From the NCBI GenBank assembly GCA_044222395.1, contig JBGANK010000027.1, forward strand, positions 1 to 40,497: a stretch of DNA of 40,497 nucleotides, given 5' to 3'. Under the pieces are notes generated by a model. The model was not told the origin of the DNA, did no database searches, and saw only the letters and a program-made list of their open reading frames with translations. Origin of the DNA: JAEUMD01 sp044222395. Lineage in GTDB: Bacteria; Pseudomonadota; Alphaproteobacteria; Rhizobiales; Hyphomicrobiaceae. A program made the position numbers and the translations under genes. Shown one piece after another: positions 1-9,843 of the stretch (the first letter of the stretch is position 1; every line of letters starts with the position of its first letter).

Positions 1-163
1 GGTCGACGCCGACCCGGCCGGTGATACCTGGTTTCCAAGCCTCGAACCATCCGCGTGGCGCGAGGTCTCTCGCGAACCCATGCCGCGCGGCCCGAACGAT
101 CAATTCGCCGCCGTGCTCAAGGTATTGGAGCGCGTCGTGCCCTCCGGCTCGGTGAACCGCTAA
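1..163 (+). CDS. folA: Dihydrofolate reductase, C-terminal fragment
   Basis: Only the last 53 codons are in the window, reading in frame from base 2 to the TAA at 161-163. The fragment contains G-D-T-W-F-P followed by a S-A-W-R-E-V-S strand. This matches the end of dihydrofolate reductase, where a G-D-T-x-F-P turn precedes the last beta strands. The enzyme reduces dihydrofolate to tetrahydrofolate with NADPH in the cytoplasm. The position just upstream of hflK supports the call, since thyA-folA-hflK-hflC-degP is a familiar order in Hyphomicrobiales. The N-terminal part with the cofactor site lies outside the window, so the identification rests on the tail motif and the context. Confidence 0.75.
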   Translation, partial: VDADPAGDTWFPSLEPSAWREVSREPMPRGPNDQFAAVLKVLERVVPSGSVNR

Positions 164-488
164 TCTGGCCCAAGTCCATTGCGCGGGCATCGTCGGATTT
201 TGCGCTTTCGGACGCCAACTCGTCACGCATCAAACATCTGATGACTGAGCATATCGACACCTGAATGCTGGTCGTGCCCTTGAACCCTTGACCTGCCTCA
301 CCAATCTAGCGGGGGAGGTTTGCATGGCCCCCGACCCTGCCCTATAAGCGTGCCAACCTTTCAGACAAGGGACGTGGAGCGCGGCCCGGCGCAGGCCGAA
401 TTGCGGTGTTGACGCGTCCAATAGCAATCCCGAATTCCGTTTCTGGCGCCCCCTGAGTCGGGCCCCTTACGCGAAAGATCCTACGACA
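164..488 (+). promoter_or_regulatory. folA-hflK intergenic region, possible heat-shock-type promoter
   Basis: This 325-base gap has no convincing gene. It contains CTTGAA at 279-284 followed about 16 bases later by CCAATCT, loosely resembling a sigma-32 promoter. That would suit hflKC and degP, which are stress-related, but the downstream half is a poor match and the assignment is weak. A strong Shine-Dalgarno-like GGGGGAGG at 311-318 precedes a seven-codon open frame at 324-347. I do not count this frame as a gene. Confidence 0.25.
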
Positions 489-1643
489 ATGCCTTGGAAC
501 AATCAGAACGGTGGCGGCGGCTGGAAAAGCGGCGGCGGCGGAGGTGGTGGCGGCGGACCGTGGGGGCAGGGCCCCTGGGGACAAAATCAGGGCGGTGGCG
601 GCCAAGGCGGCCAGCAGCCCGATCTCGAAGAGATTTTGAAGCGCGGCCAGGACCGCATGAAGCAGGTGATGCGCGGCGGCAAGGCAGGCGGTGGCCTCCC
701 TGGTCCCATTGTTGCCCTGCTTGGCATGGGCGTTTTGGCGGCCATCCTTTTCTACGCATTCACATTCACGGTGGCGCCCTTTGAAAAGGGCATCGTCCTG
801 CGCTTCGGTAAGGTCGACCGGATCGTCGAGCCCGGCCTGCACCTGCGTTTGCCCGCACCCATCGAAGAGGTCCGCAAGCCTCCCGTGCAGCGCCAGAAGA
901 AGGTGGAGATCGGCTTCCAGTCCTATGAAAGCGGCGAGGGCTTGTCGGCCCGCGACGTGCCCAAGGAAAGCCTGATGCTGACCGGCGACGAGAACATCGT
1001 CGACATCGATTTCGTCGTTCTGTGGATCATCGACAACGCCGAGAACTATCTCTTCAAGCTCAAGGATCCGGATGCGACCGTGCGCGCGGTTTCCGAGAGT
1101 GCCATGCGTGAGATCATCGGCAAGAGCAAAGTCTCCGACGTGCTGGCACCGGGGCGCGAGCCGATCGAGATTGCCACCAAGAATCTGATTCAGTCGATCC
1201 TCAACTCATACAATGCGGGCGTGAAGATCCAGGAGGTCAAGATCCAGCAGGGTCTGCCCCCGACCGCTGTGCGTGGCGCCTTCGAGGACGTGATTGCGGC
1301 CCTTCAGGACAGGAAGCGTGCCGAGAACGAAGCCAACTCCTATGCCAACCGCATCGAGCCGGAGGCACGCGGCGAGGCCGAGCGCATTTTGCAGGCCGCG
1401 CAAGCCTACAAGGAGCAGACGGTCGCCGAGGCCAACGGCCAGGCGGCGCGCTTCGACAAGATCTATGACGAGTACAAGAAGGCGCCGGAAGTGACGCGTA
1501 AGCGCATCTTCCTGGAAACCATGGAGCGGGTCTTGAGCGGCACCGACAAGATCATCCTCGACCAGTCGGGCGGCGGCGGTGTGGTGCCGTATCTGCCGTT
1601 GAGCGAACTCGGCAAGAAGACCGACAAGTCGGGAGGCAAGTGA
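489..1643 (+). CDS. hflK: HflK, FtsH protease modulator (SPFH family)
   Basis: HflK and HflC form a large membrane complex that surrounds the FtsH protease and limits its action on membrane proteins. The 384-residue protein has the expected order. A glycine-rich N-terminal tail (about residues 8-40) is followed by one membrane segment (about 71-94). The SPFH/band-7 domain then starts at the V-A-P-F-E-K-G motif, and the C-terminal helix is alanine- and glutamate-rich (about 265-330, with E-A-R-G-E-A-E-R-I). The periplasmic domain and length fit alphaproteobacterial HflK. The ATG start opens M-P-W-N-N-Q, a usual HflK beginning. The gene overlaps hflC by four bases, so the two are probably translated together. 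Confidence 0.95.
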   Translation: MPWNNQNGGGGWKSGGGGGGGGGPWGQGPWGQNQGGGGQGGQQPDLEEILKRGQDRMKQVMRGGKAGGGLPGPIVALLGMGVLAAILFYAFTFTVAPFEKGIVLRFGKVDRIVEPGLHLRLPAPIEEVRKPPVQRQKKVEIGFQSYESGEGLSARDVPKESLMLTGDENIVDIDFVVLWIIDNAENYLFKLKDPDATVRAVSESAMREIIGKSKVSDVLAPGREPIEIATKNLIQSILNSYNAGVKIQEVKIQQGLPPTAVRGAFEDVIAALQDRKRAENEANSYANRIEPEARGEAERILQAAQAYKEQTVAEANGQAARFDKIYDEYKKAPEVTRKRIFLETMERVLSGTDKIILDQSGGGGVVPYLPLSELGKKTDKSGGK

Positions 1644-2548
1644 TCATGCGCACATTGCTCGCATCCATCGTCGTGCTGCTCGGCCTTGCCGCAGGTGCGC
1701 TCTATCTTTCGGCATTCATCGTCCATCAGAACATGCAGGCGCTGGTGCTGCAGTTCGGCGAACTCGTGCGTATCGAGCAGGATCCAGGTCTGAAATGGAA
1801 GTGGCCCGTGGTCCAGCAGGTCGTCTTCTTCGACAAGCGCATCCTGGACATCGATACCGAACCACAGACTGTCACCGTCGCCGACAAAAAGCAGCTGGTC
1901 GTCGACAGCTTCGCCCGCTATCGCATCACCGATCCGCTGAAATTCTACCAGCGTCTCAACAATGAATCGAACGCCCGCCATCAGCTTGGCGTGGTGTTGG
2001 ATTCCTCGCTGCGCCTAGTGCTCGGCTCCTCCACCATCGAGGCGGTCGTGCGCGACGATCGCTCGCAGCTGATGGACGAGATCCAGCGCCGCGTGAACGA
2101 TGTCGCACGCGACTACGGCGTGGAGATTGTCGATGTTCGCATCATGCGCGCGGACCTGCCCCAGAAGATCGGCGATTCCGTCTTCGAGCGCATGAAGACC
2201 GAGCGCCAGCAGGACGCCTCCCGTTTTCGCGCCGAGGGTGAGGAGCAGCTCCGCCGCATCAAGGCCGAAGCCGACCGTAGGGTGACCATAATCCGCGCCA
2301 ATGCCATGCGCGATTCCGAGCGGCTGCGTGGCGAAGGCGACGCCGAGCGCAACCGGATTTTTGCCGAAGCCTACGGCAAGGACCCTGACTTCTTCGCGTT
2401 CTATCGCACCATGCAGGCTTACGAGCAGGGTCTGAAGTCAGGCGATACGCGCATGGTGATCTCGCCCAACTCCGAGTTCTTCCGCTACTTCAACAGCTCT
2501 GGTGGCTCGTCACCTGCGCCTGGAGCAGCCCATCCCGCGCGGCCATGA
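1640..2548 (+). CDS. hflC: HflC, FtsH protease modulator (SPFH family)
   Basis: This is the partner of HflK in the FtsH-regulating membrane complex. The 302-residue protein has an N-terminal membrane anchor (about residues 4-25). The SPFH domain follows (V-L-Q-F-G-E-L-V-R), with a charged alpha-helical region rich in R-A-E-G-E-E and E-A-D-R-R. The typical end contains F-F-A-F-Y-R-T-M-Q-A-Y and a short proline/serine tail. The start may be GTG at 1640, in a GTGA overlap with the hflK stop, or ATG at 1646; both give the same mature protein. Its own stop overlaps the next ATG (ATGA at 2545-2548), which indicates a tightly coupled operon. Confidence 0.95.
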   Translation: MIMRTLLASIVVLLGLAAGALYLSAFIVHQNMQALVLQFGELVRIEQDPGLKWKWPVVQQVVFFDKRILDIDTEPQTVTVADKKQLVVDSFARYRITDPLKFYQRLNNESNARHQLGVVLDSSLRLVLGSSTIEAVVRDDRSQLMDEIQRRVNDVARDYGVEIVDVRIMRADLPQKIGDSVFERMKTERQQDASRFRAEGEEQLRRIKAEADRRVTIIRANAMRDSERLRGEGDAERNRIFAEAYGKDPDFFAFYRTMQAYEQGLKSGDTRMVISPNSEFFRYFNSSGGSSPAPGAAHPARP

Positions 2549-2730
2549 GAGATCTGATCGTTGCAGTAGGATTGGTTCTCGTCTTCGAGGGTTTGATCTG
2601 GGCTCTGGCGCCTGATCAAGGTCGGCGGCTTGCTGCCATTGTCGTGACCACGCCTGATTCGACCTTGCGGCGTGCCGGCTGGACAGCGATTGCCGCCGGT
2701 GCGCTGGTCGTCTGGCTGGTGCGCGGCTGA
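2545..2730 (+). CDS. DUF2065 small inner-membrane protein (YjeT-like)
   Basis: This 61-residue protein has two hydrophobic helices, about residues 3-21 and 43-59, joined by a short polar loop that contains R-R-A-G-W. This is the layout of DUF2065, a small family usually found next to hflC. Its biochemical role is unknown. The position suggests an accessory part of the HflKC-FtsH complex or of envelope stress response, which is inference. The ATG overlaps the hflC stop codon, so it is co-translated with hflC. Confidence 0.85.
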   Translation: MRDLIVAVGLVLVFEGLIWALAPDQGRRLAAIVVTTPDSTLRRAGWTAIAAGALVVWLVRG

Positions 2731-2887
2731 GCGAGGCGGAGACTTCGCCTGCACGCCTTTTGCGCGACCGCGGTATTTCCACGTCGAATTGCCAGGATCT
2801 GCTGCCGGTGGCCGCAGCAGGCGTGACGCGAACGGCAATTCGTGGCAGGAACGGGTGGTCGCAAGCATTCGCTTCCAAGGGGGCACG

Positions 2888-4426
<1,539 letters not shown>

Positions 4427-4558
4427 TGAAGGCCGACATTGCAGTTGCCACGCTTCGCGTCTATGAGGCACCGATCCGCTAATATGCAGCGCCACGACCG
4501 GGCTTATGGTTGATGCCCTTTTCTGCTCTTTGGCGCGCACGAACCGGGAGTTCACTCT

Positions 4559-5272
4559 GTGTCGAACCGCCACGGCATCGTCGATACCATCCTCGACAGC
4601 CTCGTTCCCGTGCACGGCGATGGTCACAAGTTCATTGCCATCGCCCTTTTCCTTTCCGTTCTGTTCTTCATGCTCTGGGTGCCGCTCGGCTGGATACTGC
4701 TCGGCTTGGCCCTCTACATCGCCTATTTCTTTCGCGATCCGGAGCGCATCACGCCCTTGCGTGACGGCCTGATCATCGCTCCGGCCGATGGACGCATCTC
4801 CGCCGTCGAGGTGGTGGCTCCACCGATGGAACTCGGCTTGGGGCAGACGCCGCGCGTGCGCATCTCGACCTTCCTGTCGATCTTCGACGTGCACATCAAT
4901 CGCGCACCCGTCGCCGGACGCATCGCCCGGTCGATCTATATCCCCGGAGCGTTCATCAACGCCGCCTCCGACAAGGCGAGCGAGGAGAACGAGCGTCGCT
5001 CGCTTGTCATCGCCACGCACGCCGGCGACGAGATAGCCGTTGTCCAGATCGCCGGTCTCATCGCGCGGCGCATCGTCACCTTCTCGCAGGAAGGCGACAG
5101 TATCGGCGTCGGCCAGCGTTTCGGCCTCATCCGCTTCGGCTCGCGTGTCGACGTTTACCTGCCGCCTGGGAGAACCGCGCTCGTTGCCGTCGGCCAGCTT
5201 GCGGTGGCCGGCGAAACAGTATTCGCTGATTTCAAGTCCGAGGAAGGCGAACGCGAAGCCAGGCGCGCCTGA
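4559..5272 (+). CDS. psd: Phosphatidylserine decarboxylase proenzyme
   Basis: This enzyme makes phosphatidylethanolamine from phosphatidylserine at the inner membrane. The 237-residue length is that of the short, alphaproteobacterial type. Two hydrophobic segments lie at about residues 24-57, followed by the D-P-E-R and A-P-A-D-G-R-I core and V-H-I-N-R. Near the end is the self-cleavage site R-F-G-S-R (G194-S195), where the serine becomes the pyruvoyl cofactor. The start is GTG at 4559, with no strong ribosome-binding site nearby. The next gene makes its substrate, so the pair forms a phosphatidylethanolamine synthesis unit. Confidence 0.95.
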   Translation: MSNRHGIVDTILDSLVPVHGDGHKFIAIALFLSVLFFMLWVPLGWILLGLALYIAYFFRDPERITPLRDGLIIAPADGRISAVEVVAPPMELGLGQTPRVRISTFLSIFDVHINRAPVAGRIARSIYIPGAFINAASDKASEENERRSLVIATHAGDEIAVVQIAGLIARRIVTFSQEGDSIGVGQRFGLIRFGSRVDVYLPPGRTALVAVGQLAVAGETVFADFKSEEGEREARRA

Positions 5273-5434
5273 ATTGGCCGCGGGCCGTTTCGTCGTTCAG
5301 CCGGAACAAGCGTATGCTCCGACGGAAGATTGGCGCGCCGGGCCATGCAAGCGTATATACTTGCCGCAATTGGTGTGCTGCGCCCTGCCGGGTTTAGCAT
5401 CCGCACACGAACGCGATTGTCAGGAGTAGGGCGA

Positions 5435-6367
5435 ATGGATCCCGTTGTACCCAAGCTGGAAGAAGAAACGCGCCGTCGCCGTGGCCGCCTGCTTTTCCGT
5501 CATCAACGCATTCCGGTCCGCATGCTGGTGCCGAATTTCTTCACCCTGCTCGGGCTCTGCGCCGGCCTGACCTCCATCCGCATGTCGATCGAGGCGCGCT
5601 ATGATCTGGCGCTGGCGGCCATCGTCTTTGCGGCCTTGCTCGACGGTCTCGATGGACGCGTGGCACGTCTGCTGAAGGCATCCTCCCGCTTCGGCGCCGA
5701 ACTCGATAGCCTTGCCGACTTTGTCAACTTCGGTGTCGCACCGGCCGTCCTGGTCTTTACCTGGGGCTTGGGCGACCTGAAGAGCATCGGCTGGATCGCG
5801 GTGATGATATTCGCGCTTGCCTCCGCACTCAGGCTTGCCCGCTTCAACGTCATGATCGATGAGGAAAAGCCGCGTTGGCAGAAGGACTATTTCACCGGCA
5901 TGCCGACGCCTGCTGCGGCCATCGTCGTGCTGCTGCCGGTCTACCTGGCCGCCATCGGCATCGATCTTCGCGATGCACGGTGGATGAAGAACATCATTAT
6001 CGCCTACACGCTTCTGATCGCGTTTCTGATGGTCTCCAATATTCCGACCTATTCGGGCAAGCTGCTGGGTGAGCGGATCTCACGCGAATGGGTGCTGCCG
6101 ATCTTCATGGTGGGCGTCTTCTACGTCGCCATGCTCGTCACCTATCCCAATGAAACGCTGGCTGGAACCTCGATCCTCTATCTGCTGACGATCCCGATCG
6201 GCTGGCGTCGGTTCCAGACCAACCTTGCCCGTGATGCCGCCGAAGCCGCCGCGGCAGGCCCTGCGGCGCCCGATGCCGCGCACGGATCTCCGGATCAGGA
6301 AAAACACGATACGGTTGCCGACAGTCGCCGCGTCGTCGAGTTGCGCTCGACCGAGCCGCGAACCTGA
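5435..6367 (+). CDS. pssA: CDP-diacylglycerol--serine O-phosphatidyltransferase
   Basis: The enzyme condenses CDP-diacylglycerol with serine to give phosphatidylserine, the substrate of the psd product. The 310-residue protein carries the complete CDP-alcohol phosphatidyltransferase signature, D-x2-D-G-x2-A-R-x8-G-x3-D-x3-D. The key residues are D70, D73, G74, A77, R78, G87, D91 and D95. About eight hydrophobic segments and an alanine-rich polar C-terminal tail of about 50 residues follow. The ATG at 5435 was chosen because AGGAG lies at a normal distance upstream; the open frame extends to 5330 without such a site. Psd and PssA are separated by 162 bases with no visible terminator. Confidence 0.95.
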   Translation: MDPVVPKLEEETRRRRGRLLFRHQRIPVRMLVPNFFTLLGLCAGLTSIRMSIEARYDLALAAIVFAALLDGLDGRVARLLKASSRFGAELDSLADFVNFGVAPAVLVFTWGLGDLKSIGWIAVMIFALASALRLARFNVMIDEEKPRWQKDYFTGMPTPAAAIVVLLPVYLAAIGIDLRDARWMKNIIIAYTLLIAFLMVSNIPTYSGKLLGERISREWVLPIFMVGVFYVAMLVTYPNETLAGTSILYLLTIPIGWRRFQTNLARDAAEAAAAGPAAPDAAHGSPDQEKHDTVADSRRVVELRSTEPRT

Positions 6368-6418
6368 TGGCTGCGGGCCGGACAGTGCTTTGTGGCCATC
6401 AATGATTGAGAGCTATGT

Positions 6419-8542
6419 TCAGCGCTGGCGCTGCATGAGCCGGTCACGCAGCGAGCGCAGCGTCTGCCCTTGTGCCGAATCCGCTGCTGTCTGATCCGTC
6501 GCAGGCACTGGGTCGCGTCTCAGCATCGAGCCGGCTGGTCGTACGCTGCTGGCAGCGCTCGGTGCAGCATCCCGCCGCATGCTGCCGCCAGCACGCTGCG
6601 ATGCCGGATCGGATTGCTGCGCCTGGCCTCTTTGCGCATATGGATCTTGCCCCGGCGCCGATGAGCGGAGTGCGGCTGGCTCGCTTGCGGGCGCGCGCAC
6701 CGTGCCCTGTCGGCCGTAGTCCTGACCCTGGCTGGGGTATCCGGCCTGCGACTGCCCGCCTTGGCTCTGGCGTGACGGCTGAGGCGCAGGCTGCGGTTGC
6801 ACGTGATCGTAGAATTCGTCCTCGCTCGAGCTGAAAACCGCGTCTGCGAACATGGCGGTTGAGTGATCATCCGAGAACGCTGATCCTGACGTGCGCCAAC
6901 GCTCGACCAGCTGCTCGAGGAAGCCTTCGTCGCCGACCGACTTCTGCCAGCGGTCGGAGAACTTCGCCGCCGAAGACCGCGGCATCGCCGATGCAGGCAG
7001 TTCGTCGAACTTGATGCGCACGGGCAGCGTCACGCCATCGCCGAACGCGATCGCCTCGCGCTGTCCAAGCGCCGACAGGAATTCCAGGAGGCCAGAGCCG
7101 GTGTCCGAAATGGCCGACGTCACGATCTCCTGGTCACGGTCGTTGGACATGCGCAGCGCGAATACGGTGTTGCACTGGGACAGGATGGTCGGATCGATTT
7201 CGGCCGGCCGCTGCGTGACGATGCACAAGGATGCGCCGTACTTGCGCCCCTCCTTGGCAATCTTCGCGATTGCGCGCTTGCACGGCTCGAAACCGGCATT
7301 GGGATTGGCCGGCACGTAGCGGTGAGCCTCCTCGCATACCAGCGTCACCGGCACGACGCCCTCGCCCCACAATGCGAAGTCGAACGTCATGCGGCACAGC
7401 ACCGAGACGACCACGTTGACGACCTCGGTCGGCAGTCCCGTCAGCTCCAGGATCGTGATCGGCTTGCCGCCGACGGGCACGCGGAAGATGCGCGACAACA
7501 CTTGCGTCATGCCGTCGTAAACGGTCAGCGACCCGAACATGAAGGCGTAGCGGCCATCCTGCGTGATCATGTCGATGCGCTGCTTAAGGTTACGGTAGGG
7601 CGCCAGATCCTTCTTGTTCTCCAGCCGGCCCATGCGCTCGTCGATCATCTGCGTCAGATCGGAGATTCGGTAGGGCACCGGCGTATCGACGGTATAGCGG
7701 CCATGATCGATGATGCCGCGCCGCACGTTGGAATCCTTCGCCCGGCCCGAGCTGTAGCGTGACTTGGCGAGCGGAATAAGCTCCTGCAGGATCTCGATCT
7801 CCGACTTGCGGTCCTGTTCGCCGACGACGACTTCGACCATCTCCTCGAAGGTCAGCAGCCAGAATGGCAGTTGCAGGTTGCGCGGGCTGATGACTTCCGC
7901 CCATTCCGGAAAAGCGGTGGCATATTCGTTGTGTGGATCGAGCAGCACGATGTGCGCCGCAGGATGCTCATTGAGGATCCCGCGCAGGATGAGCGCCGTC
8001 GTGCACGACTTGCCTGTGCCGGTGGTTCCCAGGATGGCGAAATGCTTGCCGAGCAGATCGTCGACTTTGACCATCGCCGGGATCGAGCTGTCCTGGCGGA
8101 TGCAGCCGATGCGAACCGATTTCGACGTGTCGCCGCAGAACGCGAATTCAAGCTCGTTCTTCGATGCGATTCGCACGCGGTCGCCAAGTGCAGGATAGAT
8201 GGTGACGCCGCGGTTGAAATTGCGCTTCAGCTGGTCCTTGCTCAACCACAGTTCGCCGACGAGTCCAAGCTCGGCGATCCAGATCTCCGCCTCGCCCTCG
8301 CGCTGTGCCGGCACCGGAACGCTGAGCGCGGAAACGATCGCCAGCACCACCGAGGACGTCGTGTCGATGGCGAGAAGCGTGCCCATTTCTGGACGGTGCA
8401 GTGTCTTGCGACCTGATGGATCGAGCTTTCCATCAAGCAGAACGATCGCCTTGGCGCCGGTTACCGAGACGATACGACCTATCGTCATGTCGACATTCAT
8501 GCCGATTTCTCGAGAGCCTTGCGTTTGCATCGTTTCTCTCAT
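6419..8542 (-). CDS. HerA/DUF87-type P-loop ATPase
   Basis: This 707-residue protein belongs to the HerA/VirB4/FtsK superfamily of hexameric ATPases that move DNA or polypeptides. A beta-rich HAS-barrel-like N-terminal region (about residues 15-130) precedes the ATPase core. Walker A is G-T-T-G-T-G-K-S (172-179, K178). A first hydrophobic strand ends L-D-P-H-N-E-Y, and Walker B is V-T-L-V-C-E-E-A-H (399-407). V-T-Q-R-P-A-E-I-D (442-450) resembles the sensor/arginine-finger segment. From about residue 581 there is a disordered tail rich in glutamine, proline and serine. There is no membrane segment. The ATG overlaps the stop of the upstream histidine kinase gene (ATGA at 8539-8542), so the two are co-translated. 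The NurA nuclease partner of archaeal HerA is absent. The substrate and role are unknown. Confidence 0.85.
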   Translation of the reverse strand: MRETMQTQGSREIGMNVDMTIGRIVSVTGAKAIVLLDGKLDPSGRKTLHRPEMGTLLAIDTTSSVVLAIVSALSVPVPAQREGEAEIWIAELGLVGELWLSKDQLKRNFNRGVTIYPALGDRVRIASKNELEFAFCGDTSKSVRIGCIRQDSSIPAMVKVDDLLGKHFAILGTTGTGKSCTTALILRGILNEHPAAHIVLLDPHNEYATAFPEWAEVISPRNLQLPFWLLTFEEMVEVVVGEQDRKSEIEILQELIPLAKSRYSSGRAKDSNVRRGIIDHGRYTVDTPVPYRISDLTQMIDERMGRLENKKDLAPYRNLKQRIDMITQDGRYAFMFGSLTVYDGMTQVLSRIFRVPVGGKPITILELTGLPTEVVNVVVSVLCRMTFDFALWGEGVVPVTLVCEEAHRYVPANPNAGFEPCKRAIAKIAKEGRKYGASLCIVTQRPAEIDPTILSQCNTVFALRMSNDRDQEIVTSAISDTGSGLLEFLSALGQREAIAFGDGVTLPVRIKFDELPASAMPRSSAAKFSDRWQKSVGDEGFLEQLVERWRTSGSAFSDDHSTAMFADAVFSSSEDEFYDHVQPQPAPQPSRQSQGGQSQAGYPSQGQDYGRQGTVRAPASEPAALRSSAPGQDPYAQRGQAQQSDPASQRAGGSMRRDAAPSAASSVRPAGSMLRRDPVPATDQTAADSAQGQTLRSLRDRLMQRQR

Positions 8543-9456
8543 TGCGCCTTGTTCGCTGTGGCGTCTTGTGAATTGCCACGCACCTGACCGAACACCAGGT
8601 CGCGGCCACGCACCGCCGACACCTGGTGTCGCGACGGAAGCATGATCGAGACTTTCGTGCCCTGGCCCTTCTTGCTCGATATGACGAGACGGCCGCCATG
8701 CAGATCAGCGAGTGATCTCGCGATCGGCAGACCCAGGCCTGTTCCCTCGCGCCAGCGGGTTTTCGATCCATCGACCTGACCGAACGGAGACATGGCGACC
8801 TCGATTTCTTCCGCGGTCATTCCAATCCCGGTATCCTCGATCTCGACAACCAGACCACCGTCCATGGTGCCGGCCGCACTGACCACGACCTTGCCGCCAG
8901 CAGAAGTGAACTTGATGGCGTTCGAAAGAACGTTCGCGAAGATCTGCTTCAGCTTTGCTGGCTCGCCGCGTACCGGCGGCAGCTTGTCAAACACCATGTT
9001 GACGACTTCGACGCCGGCATCGTCCGCCATCTTCTTGAACGACACGATGCAGTAGCGAAGAATTTCTTCGATGTTGGTTTCGTGCGCGTCGATCGTGAAC
9101 TTGCCGCTCTGGATCTTGGAGATGTCCAGGATGTCGTTGATCACCGACAGCAGGTGCCCCGCCGAGTCATGGATCAGTTGGGCGTATTCGACGATCTCGT
9201 CCTGCGGAATGCGGTGCTTGTCGTGCTCGACCAGGATCTTGGAAAACCCGATGATGGTGTTGAGCGGGGTGCGCAGTTCGTGGCTCATGTTGGCGATGAA
9301 CTCGGATTTGACGCGGCTCGCCAGCTCCGCCTCGATGCGCGCGCTGTGTTCGGCCATGCGCGTGCGATGACGCAGGATCGCATCGCCCAGCAACGAGGAA
9401 TATTCGCCCATCAGCGAATTCGTCGTCTTGCTCCCGCGAAGTGCCTTGCTCAGCAT
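8539..9456 (-). CDS. Soluble sensor histidine kinase
   Basis: This is a two-component histidine kinase of 305 residues without membrane segments or a recognisable sensor domain. A short helical N-terminus (about residues 15-50) leads to the HisKA domain with H59 in M-S-H-E-L-R-T-P-L. The HATPase domain follows, with the N box (N-V-L-S-N-A-I-K-F), G1 (D-T-G-I-G-M), F box (P-F-G-Q-V-D) and G2 (G-T-G-L-G-L-P) all intact. It should therefore be an active kinase. No response regulator is adjacent. The gene shares a four-base overlap with the HerA-like ATPase gene, which points to a functional link. It resembles the cytosolic kinases related to PleC/DivJ in alphaproteobacteria, but I cannot assign it to one of them. 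Confidence 0.9.
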   Translation of the reverse strand: MLSKALRGSKTTNSLMGEYSSLLGDAILRHRTRMAEHSARIEAELASRVKSEFIANMSHELRTPLNTIIGFSKILVEHDKHRIPQDEIVEYAQLIHDSAGHLLSVINDILDISKIQSGKFTIDAHETNIEEILRYCIVSFKKMADDAGVEVVNMVFDKLPPVRGEPAKLKQIFANVLSNAIKFTSAGGKVVVSAAGTMDGGLVVEIEDTGIGMTAEEIEVAMSPFGQVDGSKTRWREGTGLGLPIARSLADLHGGRLVISSKKGQGTKVSIMLPSRHQVSAVRGRDLVFGQVRGNSQDATANKAQ

Positions 9457-9843
9457 CCGTTTTCAAAGCCATCTGTTTGGTTGGCCTGGAAATGTAGTCG
9501 TCCAAACGATAACTTGTGGTTAATGCGAGCCTATCCCCATATGCTTATTCTGATCTCCCCAACGGGCTCAATTTTGTTCGTGGGGAGTATTAAGTTGTTG
9601 TAAGAAAAAAGAAAGTTTGCGAGCCGTCAATCCCGCAGCGGGTTCGGGAGCTGGTTCTGACCGCCGATCAAATTTTTAATTTCGGCACAGATCATCTGTC
9701 GAGGAGGGCAAGGTTGCGGCTGCCACTTCGGTTGCCCGCGCAACATCATGCTGCCGATAAGTCGATCGTTCGCAAGCTTTGGCTCGCACTGGACACACAC
9801 GCGCGAACCAGTGTTCTTTGGTCGTCTGTCGGGGGCAGTCGTA
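9457..9843. promoter_or_regulatory. Divergent intergenic region between the kinase and an outer-membrane protein
   Basis: This 387-base gap lies between the divergent starts of the histidine kinase (minus) and the putative outer-membrane protein (plus), so promoters for both should lie here. The part at about 9500-9640 is distinctly richer in A and T than its surroundings, with an A-rich run at 9603-9614. I see no clear promoter pair, RNA or terminator. Open frames crossing it lack ribosome-binding sites and recognisable protein features. Confidence 0.4.

Noticed and set aside
324..347. Seven-codon frame after a strong GGGGGAGG site upstream of hflK, a possible leader peptide.
   Set aside because: It has no run of a regulatory amino acid and no attenuator-like stem pair; G-rich runs are common in this DNA.
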